Positions 48,369 to 56,370 of a stretch of DNA of 64,000 nt are shown here, piece by piece. Positions within the stretch are counted from its first letter, which is position 1; each line of letters begins with the position of its first letter. Position numbers and translations under genes: made by a program. This DNA comes from an uncultured Woeseiaceae bacterium (GTDB lineage: Bacteria > Pseudomonadota > Gammaproteobacteria > Steroidobacterales > Woeseiaceae): NCBI GenBank assembly GCA_905480255.1, contig CAJQPR010000043.1, forward strand, positions 1-64,000. The letters run 5' to 3'. The notes under the pieces were generated by a model. The model was not told the origin of the DNA and ran no database searches. It was given only the letters and a program-made list of their open reading frames with translations.

Positions 48369-50353
48369 TCGGTATCCGTAGTGCGGGCGCTTTTTGGCTC
48401 AGCTGCGATATGTGGAAGTTCGCTGGATATTCTTCTTAGCTCGCCCGTCAGGCGCCAGTGAAAAATTGCCTCATCTGTTAAGACCCGGCGAACATAGCCT
48501 CGGGTTTCGTTGAACGGAATATTTTCAATCCAAATCCTGGCGTCGAGCGTGCCGGTGGCCGGCAGCCAGTCCTCTACCCGGTGTGGACCTGCGTTGTAGG
48601 CGGCGGTCGCGAGCACGCGGTTATTCGAAAAACGCGCATACATCTTGCCAAGGTACCAGGTGCCAAGCCTGATATTGCTGGCAGAGTCGGTCAACGTCGT
48701 GAGGCCGGCATATGGGAGACTGATTTCCCGTGCTGTGCTTTTCCCGGTCGCTGGCATCAATTGCATTAGACCAATTGCGCCGGCGCTGGAGCGGACGTCG
48801 CGCATGAACAGGCTTTCGCTTCGGGCAACGCCATAAGCCCAGCTGTCCGGAATGCCTGCCGTCTTTGCGTGGTTTTCGAAGTCTTCTCGCCACGGCAGCG
48901 GGTAGCGAATATTCAGATCGTCAAATTCGCCTGCAGCAGCAACGGTCGAGATTGCTCTCGAATGCCAGCCCCAGTTGTGGGCGAGCAATGCCGCCTGAAC
49001 TTGCTGCTGGTCAGTCAGCAGCTTGATTGCCGAATCCCATTCCGATCGGCCGCGTCCCTCAAGCCCGACGAAAAACAGCTCCCGGGCGCGAATAAGCTCC
49101 GGCATCCCTGCGAGTTTGGAGGCCAGCATCGAATTGCCATTTACTGAACCGGCGGCCAAAGCGTAGGGCGTATTGGTTGCATCGGCAGACAGGAATCCGT
49201 GGTAGCTGCGTTCAGTGGAGACGTTGTGAAATATTGCGTTTGCTGTTTCGTCGTCGCCGAGCTCAGCGTGCGCGACCGCTTTCCAGTATTGCCACTCGCT
49301 TTCGCCACTTTCTTCTGCAGGCATTGCATCGATGCTGCGGACGACTTCGGACCAGCGATGCACGAGCAGATTAGCCCTGACGAGCCACCGCCAGGATTCG
49401 ATATCTGCGGCACCGGCAGACAGGGCCGACAGCAGGTTCACGGCCTCTGGCAAGTGCCGCCGTGCGCCCCACAGCGCGATATATCGATCGGTGTTGTCCA
49501 GTTGTTCCTGGCTAAACGAAAAATGCTGTTGCAATGATTGCCAATGGTGATTGGCCGTTAGCGGATCTTTGTATGCCAGACGTTGCACCGCATACACAAG
49601 CTGCTGGCGATCAATGGCTAGGTCCTGTCGGTCGTTGATTGAAGCTACGAATCCGAGCGGATCGTCATGTGCGCTGAGCCAGGTAGTCGCTTCCGCCCGA
49701 TACTCAGGACCGAGTGGTTTCGACAGGTAACGGGCAAGGGTGAATCTCCGCGCTTCAATCGCCAGGTTAAAGCGAGCTTTATACTCTTTCGTCGTCAGCA
49801 GCTTCCGGTCCTGGAGATTCGCGAATACCGGGTCACACTCATCAGCCTGGCTTTTCCCAACCTGCCACAGGTCGAGTGCCCGGCCGATGACCCGCTTTTC
49901 ACGGCCCGCTTCGATTTCAGCCTGCAACGCCAGGCAATCGAGTTTTGCTATTTCGAGACCCTGGTAAAACTGCTGATAGATCGAAAAATATTCAGCGAGC
50001 CGGCCTTCTTCGGCAAGGTGCAGTGCATAGCGGTAACGAAGCTCCCGAGCCGGCTTCAGAATTCCGTGCAGATCCAGGAATGCTTCAATCTCCCCATGAT
50101 CTGCAGTCGCGACCCTGGCCCTGAACCAGGCGGCGCGAAGATCCGGCCAAAGGACATAGTCTGCCAACAGGTCTTCGCTCGGAAGCACTGCCTGCCAGTT
50201 GCCGCGCTCAACCTCGGGATAGACATTCCTGAATGCGCTTCGTTGCTGCTCGAGGCGTTGGTCGTCAGATTCGGGGACATCGGCCGCGTAAACGGTCGGT
50301 ACCAATATGAAAGCCAACGTCGCTAGCGCCAGAGATCTTGCTCGATTGGACAT
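48365..50353 (-). CDS. slt: soluble lytic murein transglycosylase
   Basis: 662 residues. A signal peptide ends PTVYAAD. The first ~450 residues are the helical superhelix (U and L domains) of Slt70. The C-terminal catalytic domain has ESLFMRDVRSSAGAIGLMQL (catalytic Glu in ARSES) and ATAAYNAGPHRVEDWL. It cleaves peptidoglycan with formation of 1,6-anhydro-muramic acid. A terminator shared with the degQ region separates it from degQ. Confidence 0.95.
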   Translation of the reverse strand: MSNRARSLALATLAFILVPTVYAADVPESDDQRLEQQRSAFRNVYPEVERGNWQAVLPSEDLLADYVLWPDLRAAWFRARVATADHGEIEAFLDLHGILKPARELRYRYALHLAEEGRLAEYFSIYQQFYQGLEIAKLDCLALQAEIEAGREKRVIGRALDLWQVGKSQADECDPVFANLQDRKLLTTKEYKARFNLAIEARRFTLARYLSKPLGPEYRAEATTWLSAHDDPLGFVASINDRQDLAIDRQQLVYAVQRLAYKDPLTANHHWQSLQQHFSFSQEQLDNTDRYIALWGARRHLPEAVNLLSALSAGAADIESWRWLVRANLLVHRWSEVVRSIDAMPAEESGESEWQYWKAVAHAELGDDETANAIFHNVSTERSYHGFLSADATNTPYALAAGSVNGNSMLASKLAGMPELIRARELFFVGLEGRGRSEWDSAIKLLTDQQQVQAALLAHNWGWHSRAISTVAAAGEFDDLNIRYPLPWREDFENHAKTAGIPDSWAYGVARSESLFMRDVRSSAGAIGLMQLMPATGKSTAREISLPYAGLTTLTDSASNIRLGTWYLGKMYARFSNNRVLATAAYNAGPHRVEDWLPATGTLDARIWIENIPFNETRGYVRRVLTDEAIFHWRLTGELRRISSELPHIAAEPKSARTTDTD

Positions 50354-50406
50354 AGTCAGACCTTAACGTTGCCGGGCGATCGCTGCAAATGTTTGATTGC
50401 GCCGAC

Positions 50407-50438
50407 AAAAAAGCCTGACACAGGATGTCAGGCTTTTG
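50407..50438 (-). terminator. terminator after degQ
   Basis: AAAAGCCTGACA pairs with TGTCAGGCTTTT around a 5-base loop (CAGGA), a 12-bp stem. The A-run and T-run allow termination on either strand; it lies just after the degQ stop on the minus strand and just before slt, so it insulates the two genes. Confidence 0.88.
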
Positions 50439-50461
50439 TCGTAACGCGATGTGCCGGGACG

Positions 50462-51808
50462 TCAGCGAATTTGCAGCATCAATTGACGATCGCCGCGTCT
50501 GACCAGGAGAAACAGAATTCTGTTGGCGGATGCGATTTCCTGCAGTTGCTGAATATTCTGAACCGGTTGCCGGTTAACAGCGGTAATGACATCGCCTGCT
50601 CGCAGGCCCCGCTGTGCTGCCGGGCTGCCCTCGTCGACGGAGGAAACTTCGATCCCACCGGTCGTCGTTGCTGAGTTAATGGCGAATTGAGCGCCGGTCA
50701 GACCCTCGTGAATTTCGGCACCACCCGCTTGCTGAGCTGTTCGTTGCCCCAGTTCAGCGGTGGCGACTTGCTCACGTCCGCCACGGACGTAGTCGATTCG
50801 AACCTTGTCACCGGATCCCTTCAGACCGATGGCATTTGCCAGTTCACGATTGTTGTCGATGCGTCGATCGTCGACACCAATAATGATGTCGTCAACCTGC
50901 AGACCTGCGCCTTCGGCAGCCGAGCCAGGCTCGATGCCCGTAATTAACGCGCCCCGATCAACTTCGGTGCCCAGGGCTTCTGCACTTTCTTCATCGATTG
51001 TCTGGATAGTGACGCCGAGTAGGCCGCGACGGACCTCTCCGAAGTCGAGAATCTGGCGCATGATTGATTGCGCGATTTCCGACGGTACGGCAAATCCGAT
51101 GCCGACATTACCGCCGGATCGGCTGATGATGGCAGAGTTGATGCCAACCAGTTCGCCGCGCATGTTGACGAGTGCACCGCCGGAGTTGCCGGGATTGATG
51201 GACGCATCGGTCTGGATGAAATCCTCGATACCGTTGCGGCTGATTCCGCTACGACCCAGTGCGCTGACGATGCCCGAGGTTACCGTGTGACCAAGGCCGA
51301 ACGGGTTGCCAATAGCGATGACAAAATCACCGACCTCCACGTCATCGGAATTACCAATTGGCAGGTCAGTAAGGCCTTCCGGATCTACCTTTAACAAAGC
51401 AATGTCTGTCAGGGCATCGGAGCCGACAATTTCAGCATCCAGGGATTTGTCGTTAATCAGCGAGATCTGAATCTCGTCCGCGCTTTCGACGACATGATGG
51501 TTCGTCAGGATATAGCCGTTTTCCGCATCGACGATGACACCGGATCCTGCGCTGGCTATCTCGCGCGACGGACCTGTCTGGTCATCTGGAATGCCGAAGA
51601 AACGTCGAAACATCTCGTCACCGTAAAGGGATCGGGATTCGACTGTCTGGCTAACGCGAATATTGACGACAGCAGGTGCAACCCGTTTTACCAGTGGCGC
51701 CAGGCTCGGCAGTGGTTCACCGTCCACGGCTTGTGGTAATGCCGCGTGACCAGCCGCAACCAGTGACACCAACACGGTGACCCACATCAGGCGATATTTG
51801 GTACTCAT
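50462..51808 (-). CDS. degQ: Do-family periplasmic serine protease DegQ/DegP
   Basis: 448 residues from the ATG at 51808 (open frame to 51829). A signal peptide ends AAGHAALP. The triad is His105 (LTNHHVV), Asp135 (LTDIALL) and Ser209 (GNSGGAL). Two PDZ domains follow (RRGLLGVTIQTID and GSPAAQRGLRAGDVI). The linker loop is short, like DegQ rather than DegP. It degrades or holds misfolded envelope proteins. AGGA lies 10 bases upstream of the start. Confidence 0.94.
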   Translation of the reverse strand: MSTKYRLMWVTVLVSLVAAGHAALPQAVDGEPLPSLAPLVKRVAPAVVNIRVSQTVESRSLYGDEMFRRFFGIPDDQTGPSREIASAGSGVIVDAENGYILTNHHVVESADEIQISLINDKSLDAEIVGSDALTDIALLKVDPEGLTDLPIGNSDDVEVGDFVIAIGNPFGLGHTVTSGIVSALGRSGISRNGIEDFIQTDASINPGNSGGALVNMRGELVGINSAIISRSGGNVGIGFAVPSEIAQSIMRQILDFGEVRRGLLGVTIQTIDEESAEALGTEVDRGALITGIEPGSAAEGAGLQVDDIIIGVDDRRIDNNRELANAIGLKGSGDKVRIDYVRGGREQVATAELGQRTAQQAGGAEIHEGLTGAQFAINSATTTGGIEVSSVDEGSPAAQRGLRAGDVITAVNRQPVQNIQQLQEIASANRILFLLVRRGDRQLMLQIR

Positions 51809-51926
51809 GATCTTCGTTTCCTCGAGCAAAGGCTCTTCTCAAGTTATCTTATCCCGGCTGAATCCCAGGTGAACAAAATAATAGCCTGTCTGGCAGAAGA
51901 CAGAAGGGAGCCGTGCATAGTTCCGT

Positions 51927-51956
51927 TGAATTAACAGTCCGTGAATTAACAGTCCG
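51927..51956. repeat. 15-base perfect tandem duplication
   Basis: TGAATTAACAGTCCG occurs twice in direct succession, 51927-51941 and 51942-51956, in the space between degQ and hsp20. It is most simply a slippage duplication. Confidence 0.85.
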
Positions 51957-51960
51957 GTTT

Positions 51961-51988
51961 TTCCGGCATCCAGTAATAGATGCCGGAA
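51961..51988. repeat. inverted repeat downstream of hsp20
   Basis: TTCCGGCATC and GATGCCGGAA form a 10-bp perfect stem with an 8-base loop. It lies about 40 bases beyond the hsp20 stop but lacks a U-run on the minus strand, so it is not a classical terminator. It may be an RNA-stabilising 3' hairpin. Confidence 0.6.
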
Positions 51989-52025
51989 CCCGGTGCATAG
52001 TCGCAGCAGCATTTGAACTATAAGA

Positions 52026-52475
52026 TCAGGCCGCTTTGACGGTGATTTTGCGAGCTTTGGCTTCAGGTTGCTTCGGAATGACAATTTCGAGAATGCCGTG
52101 AGCGCTCTGTGCCGAAATCTCATCCGCATTTGCGGCTTCGGGCAGAGAAAACCTGCGGTAGAACTTGCCATTCAGTCGTTCGAGGCGTTTTACGCCCTGT
52201 GCCTGCTCGGTGGATTCCGCAATGCGCTGACCGGATACGGTCAGGACGCCATTTTCCATATTGATGTCAATGTCCTCTGGACGCACGCCAGGTACATCAG
52301 CACGCAGCAGGAATCGCGCTTCCTCTTCGACAACATCAACGGCCGGAATCCAGTCTGCGATGCTTGCGTCACTGTCCGGTGGGGTTGTGGTATTGATGCG
52401 CCGGCCCGCCATGCGGTCAAGGTCGCGCTGAAGCACATCAAACAAGCTCCAAGGTTCCGTTCGGGTGATTTTCAT
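52026..52475 (-). CDS. Hsp20 small heat-shock protein
   Basis: 149 residues. The alpha-crystallin domain runs from about residue 43 (WIPAVDVVEEEARFLLRADV) through VRPEDIDINMENGVLTVSG to SAHGILEIVIPK, where GILEI carries the conserved G-x-L. The C-terminal tail ends KARKITVKAA with an I-T-V anchor motif. ATP-independent holdase for unfolding proteins in the cytoplasm. No clear sigma-32 or ROSE element was recognised upstream. Confidence 0.95.
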   Translation of the reverse strand: MKITRTEPWSLFDVLQRDLDRMAGRRINTTTPPDSDASIADWIPAVDVVEEEARFLLRADVPGVRPEDIDINMENGVLTVSGQRIAESTEQAQGVKRLERLNGKFYRRFSLPEAANADEISAQSAHGILEIVIPKQPEAKARKITVKAA

Positions 52476-52641
52476 TGCATTAGCTCCTCATTTGGTTTCG
52501 GTTTCTGTCGCCGCCGAACGAGCCGGAAACGATCCAGTTGAACGTTAAATAAGGACGGAAAAACCCGATTCAAGCCCCCGAAAAGACGGGAAATATCCTT
52601 GAAAAGCGGAAAAAATCAGTATTTTTCGTTTTTACTTAATG

Positions 52642-52657
52642 CCACTAGATGTAGTGG
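52642..52657. promoter_or_regulatory. NrdR-box-like palindrome
   Basis: CCACTAGATGTAGTGG has perfect CCACTA/TAGTGG arms around GATG. It matches the NrdR consensus (ACACTA-n-AT-n-TAGTGT) at most fixed positions. It lies about 340 bases before the nrdJ start and about 120 before the candidate promoter. NrdR normally binds paired boxes; a convincing second box was not seen. Confidence 0.5.
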
Positions 52658-52778
52658 TTGCTATATTTCACACAAGTGTCATTTTTTTTGCATTGAATTT
52701 AAAGGAGTTTTTCGGATTATATCTGTAACTTATTGATTCTTATATGGTTGGAGGCATACAAAAAATTCGCCTAAAGCC

Positions 52779-52806
52779 TTGACAGGGGTGCCCTGCAAGC
52801 ATAATC
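52779..52806 (+). promoter_or_regulatory. sigma-70 promoter candidate for nrdJ
   Basis: A perfect TTGACA (52779-52784) is followed after 16 bases by ATAATC (52801-52806). Transcription would start near 52813, just before the leader's first hairpin at 52820. It is the best promoter-like match in the 506-base region. Confidence 0.55.
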
Positions 52807-52819
52807 TTTAGCCTTAGTT

Positions 52820-52930
52820 GGCACAACATCTTGTGCCTGCAACAACGAAAATCAGCAGCCATTTTGGGCACTCGCCGCTTGAGTTTTGGGCATCGGTGAG
52901 CGGGGAACTATTCGCCCTTCTAAATGGCTG
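52820..52930 (+). ncRNA. candidate structured leader RNA upstream of nrdJ
   Basis: Three stems can be drawn. Hairpin 1 is GGCACAA-CATC-TTGTGCC (52820-52837, 7 bp). An outer 9-bp stem pairs CAGCCATTT (52856-52864) with AAATGGCTG (52922-52930); just inside, GGGC (52866-52869) pairs with GCCC (52914-52917). An inner hairpin pairs CTCGCCG (52871-52877) with CGGTGAG (52894-52900). The element ends about 50 bases before the nrdJ start. An 'nrdJ RNA motif' of unknown ligand has been described upstream of nrdJ genes; this may be a member, but the covariance model was not checked. Confidence 0.55.
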
Positions 52931-52981
52931 AGCATTAATAATTCTGGGGTCTCCTAGAGGGAACAGGGAGTAAAGGACCAT

Positions 52982-55138
52982 ATGAAGTCCGCGGTACATC
53001 TGGCAGCACATTCTGTCGCCGAAATCACTTTTCAACCAGCTTCACTAGATATCTGGGCAACCAAATACAGATTGTGTGCGAAAGACGGGACGGTCATCGA
53101 CGAAGCGATTGACGATACATACCAGCGTGTCGCAAAAGCGTTGGCAGACGTCGAGAAAGAGTCACTTCGTGAAGAGTGTTATAGGGAATTTCTTTGGGCG
53201 TTGCGTTCAGGTGCAATACCGGCCGGGCGGATTATTTCGAATGCCGGTGCACAGCAGCATAAGCCGGCAACATCGACGATCAATTGCACCGTTTCCGGAA
53301 CGGTTGCGGACTCGATGGACAACATCCTTAACAAGGTTCATGAAGCGGGCCTGACACTTAAAGCCGGTTGCGGAATCGGCTACGAGTTTTCGACTTTGCG
53401 ACCGAAGGGTGCGTATGTCACCGGGGCCGGCGCATATACATCCGGGCCGCTTTCCTTCATGGATATCTACGACAAGATGTGTTTCACGGTGTCGTCCGCG
53501 GGAGGCAGACGTGGTGCCCAGATGGGCACATTCGACATTGGCCATCCTGATGTCATGGAGTTCATCAGGGCCAAGCGCGAGGACGGACGTTTGCGCCAGT
53601 TCAACTTGTCCCTCCTGATAACCGACGAATTCATGCAGGCAGTCAAGCAAGATATTGACTGGCAACTGGCATTTCCGCTCACGCCAAAAGAAGTTGAGCA
53701 GGACGGCCTCGACGTTAGCGAAGATCAATACGTGTGGCGCGAGTGGCCGGAACCCGACAACTACGTACGTAACGACGAAGGCCTGGTCTGCTGCAAGATT
53801 TACAAGACGATACCGGCGCGTAGGGTCTGGGACGTCATTATGGCGTCAACGTATGACTTTGCGGAACCGGGATTCGTGCTGATCGACAAAGTCAATGAAA
53901 TGAACAACAACTGGTTTGTTGAAAACATTAGGGCAACCAACCCCTGCGGTGAGCAACCACTGCCGCCATACGGGTCGTGCCTGCTGGGATCGGTCAACCT
54001 AACCAAGTTTGTCGTTGACGCATTTACCGAAGAGTCGAAATTCGACTGGGTCGAATTCCGCAAGGTGGTGAAAGTATTCACACGGATGCTGGACAACGTA
54101 GTGGAGATCAATGGCCTGCCGTTGCCGCTCCAGCGTGACGAGATTCACCGGAAGCGCCGACACGGCATGGGCTTTTTGGGGCTCGGTTCAACCATCACAA
54201 TGCTGCGCATGAAGTATGGTGAGCCAGAAGCTATCAGATTTACCGAAGAGGTTGCCAAGCAGCTGGCGCTGGCCGGCTGGGAGATGGGCCTCGAGCTGGC
54301 CAGGGAGAAAGGACCCGCGCCGATCATGAGTGAGGAGTTTGAGGTAAGTAAGGAGATGCTTGCCAAACGGCCGGAAATGGCGGCGGATGGCTACAAAGTA
54401 GGCGACAAAGTGCCGGGACGCATTCTGCACAGTCGTTACAGTCGCTATATGCAGCGAATTGCCGTCGAGAACCCTGATCTTGTCGCTGAACTTGCCAAAG
54501 TCGGTTCGAGATTTACGCATCACAGCTCAATTGCACCGACCGGCACCATATCGCTGTCTCTGGCAAATAATGCCAGCAACGGAATTGAGCCGAGTTTTGC
54601 GCATCACTATTTTCGCAACGTTATTCGGGAAGGCAAGAAAACGAAAGAAAAAGTAGACGTTTTCTCATTTGAGATGCTTGCCTACAGGGAGCTGATCAAC
54701 ACAGAGGCCATGCCGGTCAACAATGATCAGGAAGCGCGCTCGGAAAATTCCTTACCGGAATACTTCATCACCGCAGAGGACATTACGCCGACGGCTCACG
54801 TGGATATTCAGGCAGCCGCTCAGAAGTGGATCGATTCATCAATTTCCAAGACGGCTAATGTTCCGACAGATTATCCCTACGAGGATTTTAAAAATATCTA
54901 CCTGTACGCATATGAGCAGGGACTGAAGGGATGCACGACATTTCGTTTCAATCCGGAAGCATTTCAGGGCGTGCTTGTGAAAGAGCAGGATTTAAAAAAT
55001 ACCGCGTACACATTCACGCTCGATGACGGCTCGACCGTCGATCTAAAGGGTGATGAAGAAATTGAATATGACGGTGAGGTACATACCGCAGCAAACTTGT
55101 TTGATGCGCTCAAGGAAGGCTATTACGGGAAGTTCTGA
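52982..55138 (+). CDS. nrdJ: adenosylcobalamin-dependent ribonucleotide reductase, large part (NrdJa)
   Basis: 718 residues; AAGGA is upstream of the ATG. The class II RNR fold shows STINCTVSG (Cys102, one of the redox pair), NPCGEQPLPPYGSC (Cys322 thiyl, Glu324) and SSIAPTGTISLSLANNASNG. It reduces ribonucleotides to deoxyribonucleotides using a cobalamin-derived radical and needs no oxygen. The protein ends near EGYYGKF, without the Cys-rich tail of single-chain NrdJ; that tail is encoded separately by the nrdJb-like gene downstream, as in Pseudomonas. Confidence 0.97.
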   Translation: MKSAVHLAAHSVAEITFQPASLDIWATKYRLCAKDGTVIDEAIDDTYQRVAKALADVEKESLREECYREFLWALRSGAIPAGRIISNAGAQQHKPATSTINCTVSGTVADSMDNILNKVHEAGLTLKAGCGIGYEFSTLRPKGAYVTGAGAYTSGPLSFMDIYDKMCFTVSSAGGRRGAQMGTFDIGHPDVMEFIRAKREDGRLRQFNLSLLITDEFMQAVKQDIDWQLAFPLTPKEVEQDGLDVSEDQYVWREWPEPDNYVRNDEGLVCCKIYKTIPARRVWDVIMASTYDFAEPGFVLIDKVNEMNNNWFVENIRATNPCGEQPLPPYGSCLLGSVNLTKFVVDAFTEESKFDWVEFRKVVKVFTRMLDNVVEINGLPLPLQRDEIHRKRRHGMGFLGLGSTITMLRMKYGEPEAIRFTEEVAKQLALAGWEMGLELAREKGPAPIMSEEFEVSKEMLAKRPEMAADGYKVGDKVPGRILHSRYSRYMQRIAVENPDLVAELAKVGSRFTHHSSIAPTGTISLSLANNASNGIEPSFAHHYFRNVIREGKKTKEKVDVFSFEMLAYRELINTEAMPVNNDQEARSENSLPEYFITAEDITPTAHVDIQAAAQKWIDSSISKTANVPTDYPYEDFKNIYLYAYEQGLKGCTTFRFNPEAFQGVLVKEQDLKNTAYTFTLDDGSTVDLKGDEEIEYDGEVHTAANLFDALKEGYYGKF

Positions 55139-55181
55139 GCAATCGGAAGTCCTGGGGAACACGGGGAGGGAACCTGACATC

Positions 55182-55343
55182 ATGAGTCAGAGTGAAGTGT
55201 GGAAAAGGCGGTCAGCAGGCCTGGCCGGAGAATTCAAGGATCATACCGGGACCTGGTTGATTCTAAAGGACACGAACCGCCCTGCAGTGGCGGCAGCGTC
55301 GGACGGCAAGCGAAGAGCCGGACTGAAAAGACGCAAGCATTGA
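55182..55343 (+). CDS. small protein between nrdJa and nrdJb
   Basis: 53 residues from the ATG at 55182; GGGGAGGGAA lies 9-16 bases upstream. The sequence is basic at both ends (WKRRSAGL and GKRRAGLKRRKH) and contains FKDHTGTWLILKDTN. No known family was recognised. It sits inside the nrdJ operon, 43 bases after nrdJa and 11 bases before nrdJb, so it is likely translated with them. It could be a bridging or regulatory factor; that is inference. Confidence 0.5.
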   Translation: MSQSEVWKRRSAGLAGEFKDHTGTWLILKDTNRPAVAAASDGKRRAGLKRRKH

Positions 55344-55354
55344 GGAAAGCAGTA

Positions 55355-56068
55355 ATGGACAGGTTGAAAATTGAAAAGAAGATTGTCGGCTACGCGTTAG
55401 CAAAGCCGGAAGTGGCTGTGGCAGCAGAGCCGAAGCCGGAATTTCGTCGTGAAGCAACCGACGGAGTTGCCGAAGTCATTCGGATGCACGAAAAACTCGA
55501 GCGTCCCGAAATGCTCGTCGGGTCTACCTACAAGGTCAAGACGCCCGTCTCGGATCATGCGATGTATGTGACGATTAACGACATCATTCTGAACGAGGGT
55601 ACGGAGCACGAGAAGCGCCGACCTTTTGAGATATTTATCAATTCGAAAAATCTCGATCATTACCAGTGGATTGTTGCGTTGACTCGAATCATCTCTGCCG
55701 TATTCAGGAAAGGCGGTGACGTTACGTTCCTGGTCGATGAGTTGAAGGCCGTATTTGATCCACGAGGTGGCTACTGGCAGCCAGGCGGCAAGTTTATGCC
55801 GTCGATCATCGCCGAACTGGGCTACACCGTTGAGAAGCACCTGATCCTGATTGGACTCCTGAAACCGACGGAACTGGATGACGGTCAAAAGGAACTCATA
55901 GCGAAGAAGCGCGCCGAATTTGAAGAAAGCAAGAAGCAGCAGGATGCATTTTCCAAGAGTGAATACCCGGACGGTGCGCAGTTTTGCAGCAAGTGCAACA
56001 CGGTCGCTTTGGTTATGCTGGATGGGTGTATGACCTGTCTTTCCTGCGGCGACTCCAAATGCGGCTGA
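55355..56068 (+). CDS. nrdJb: NrdJb, second subunit of class II ribonucleotide reductase
   Basis: 237 residues from the ATG at 55355. The core is TSCPD-like (RPFEIFINSKNLDHYQWIVA, RIISAVFRKGGDV). The C-terminal Cys-rich tail, FCSKCNTVALVMLDGCMTC with LSCGDSKCG, is the thioredoxin-reactive or zinc-ribbon element that re-reduces the active-site disulfide of NrdJa. The split nrdJa/nrdJb arrangement is known from Pseudomonas aeruginosa. Its stop codon lies inside the left arm of the palindromic repeat. Confidence 0.9.
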   Translation: MDRLKIEKKIVGYALAKPEVAVAAEPKPEFRREATDGVAEVIRMHEKLERPEMLVGSTYKVKTPVSDHAMYVTINDIILNEGTEHEKRRPFEIFINSKNLDHYQWIVALTRIISAVFRKGGDVTFLVDELKAVFDPRGGYWQPGGKFMPSIIAELGYTVEKHLILIGLLKPTELDDGQKELIAKKRAEFEESKKQQDAFSKSEYPDGAQFCSKCNTVALVMLDGCMTCLSCGDSKCG

Positions 56069-56192
56069 GAGCGCTTCAGGCGGCGTGATACCGCGTCAAG
56101 AGACCGGCGAAAACTGCTCATGTACATACTCGTACACTGCGCGTTTTCGCCGCCCACTTTCCTTGTCTCACACCACCTGAAGCGCTCTCAGC
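56064..56192. repeat. 129-bp palindromic repetitive element (REP/MITE-like)
   Basis: Outer arms are 17-bp perfect: GCTGAGAGCGCTTCAGG (56064-56080) and its complement at 56176-56192, with pairing continuing inward at CGGCGTGA/TCACACCA apart from two mismatches. Inside, CGGCGAAAAC (56105-56114) pairs with GTTTTCGCCG (56143-56152), and TGTAC/GTACA form a tip stem. It contains no ORF. The left arm includes the nrdJb stop. It resembles repeated extragenic palindromes or a non-autonomous mobile element. Confidence 0.75.
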
Positions 56193-56370
56193 GCTTTGGG
56201 TACGCTGCGCTTTCTGCGCATGTCTAAACGACCTTCAGCAATTCGATATTGCCTTTCCTTATCTCGCACTTTCTGACGCGTTCTCACTTGAAACGCTTTA
56301 TTGACGCTTGCCTGAATCTCAGTCGGAGTCCCGGGAGATCAAGCGGCGCAAGCTGTAGTATTATCGCGCC

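Noticed and set aside
52638-52660. Possible B12 box (GCCACTAG) of a cobalamin riboswitch in front of nrdJ
   Set aside because: One mismatch to the core box, no other cobalamin-riboswitch elements, and it lies upstream of the predicted promoter. It is better explained as an NrdR-like palindrome.
55199-55354. N-terminal extension of nrdJb
   Set aside because: The extra 52 residues overlap the small ORF and are not conserved in character; the ATG at 55355 gives the family-like start.
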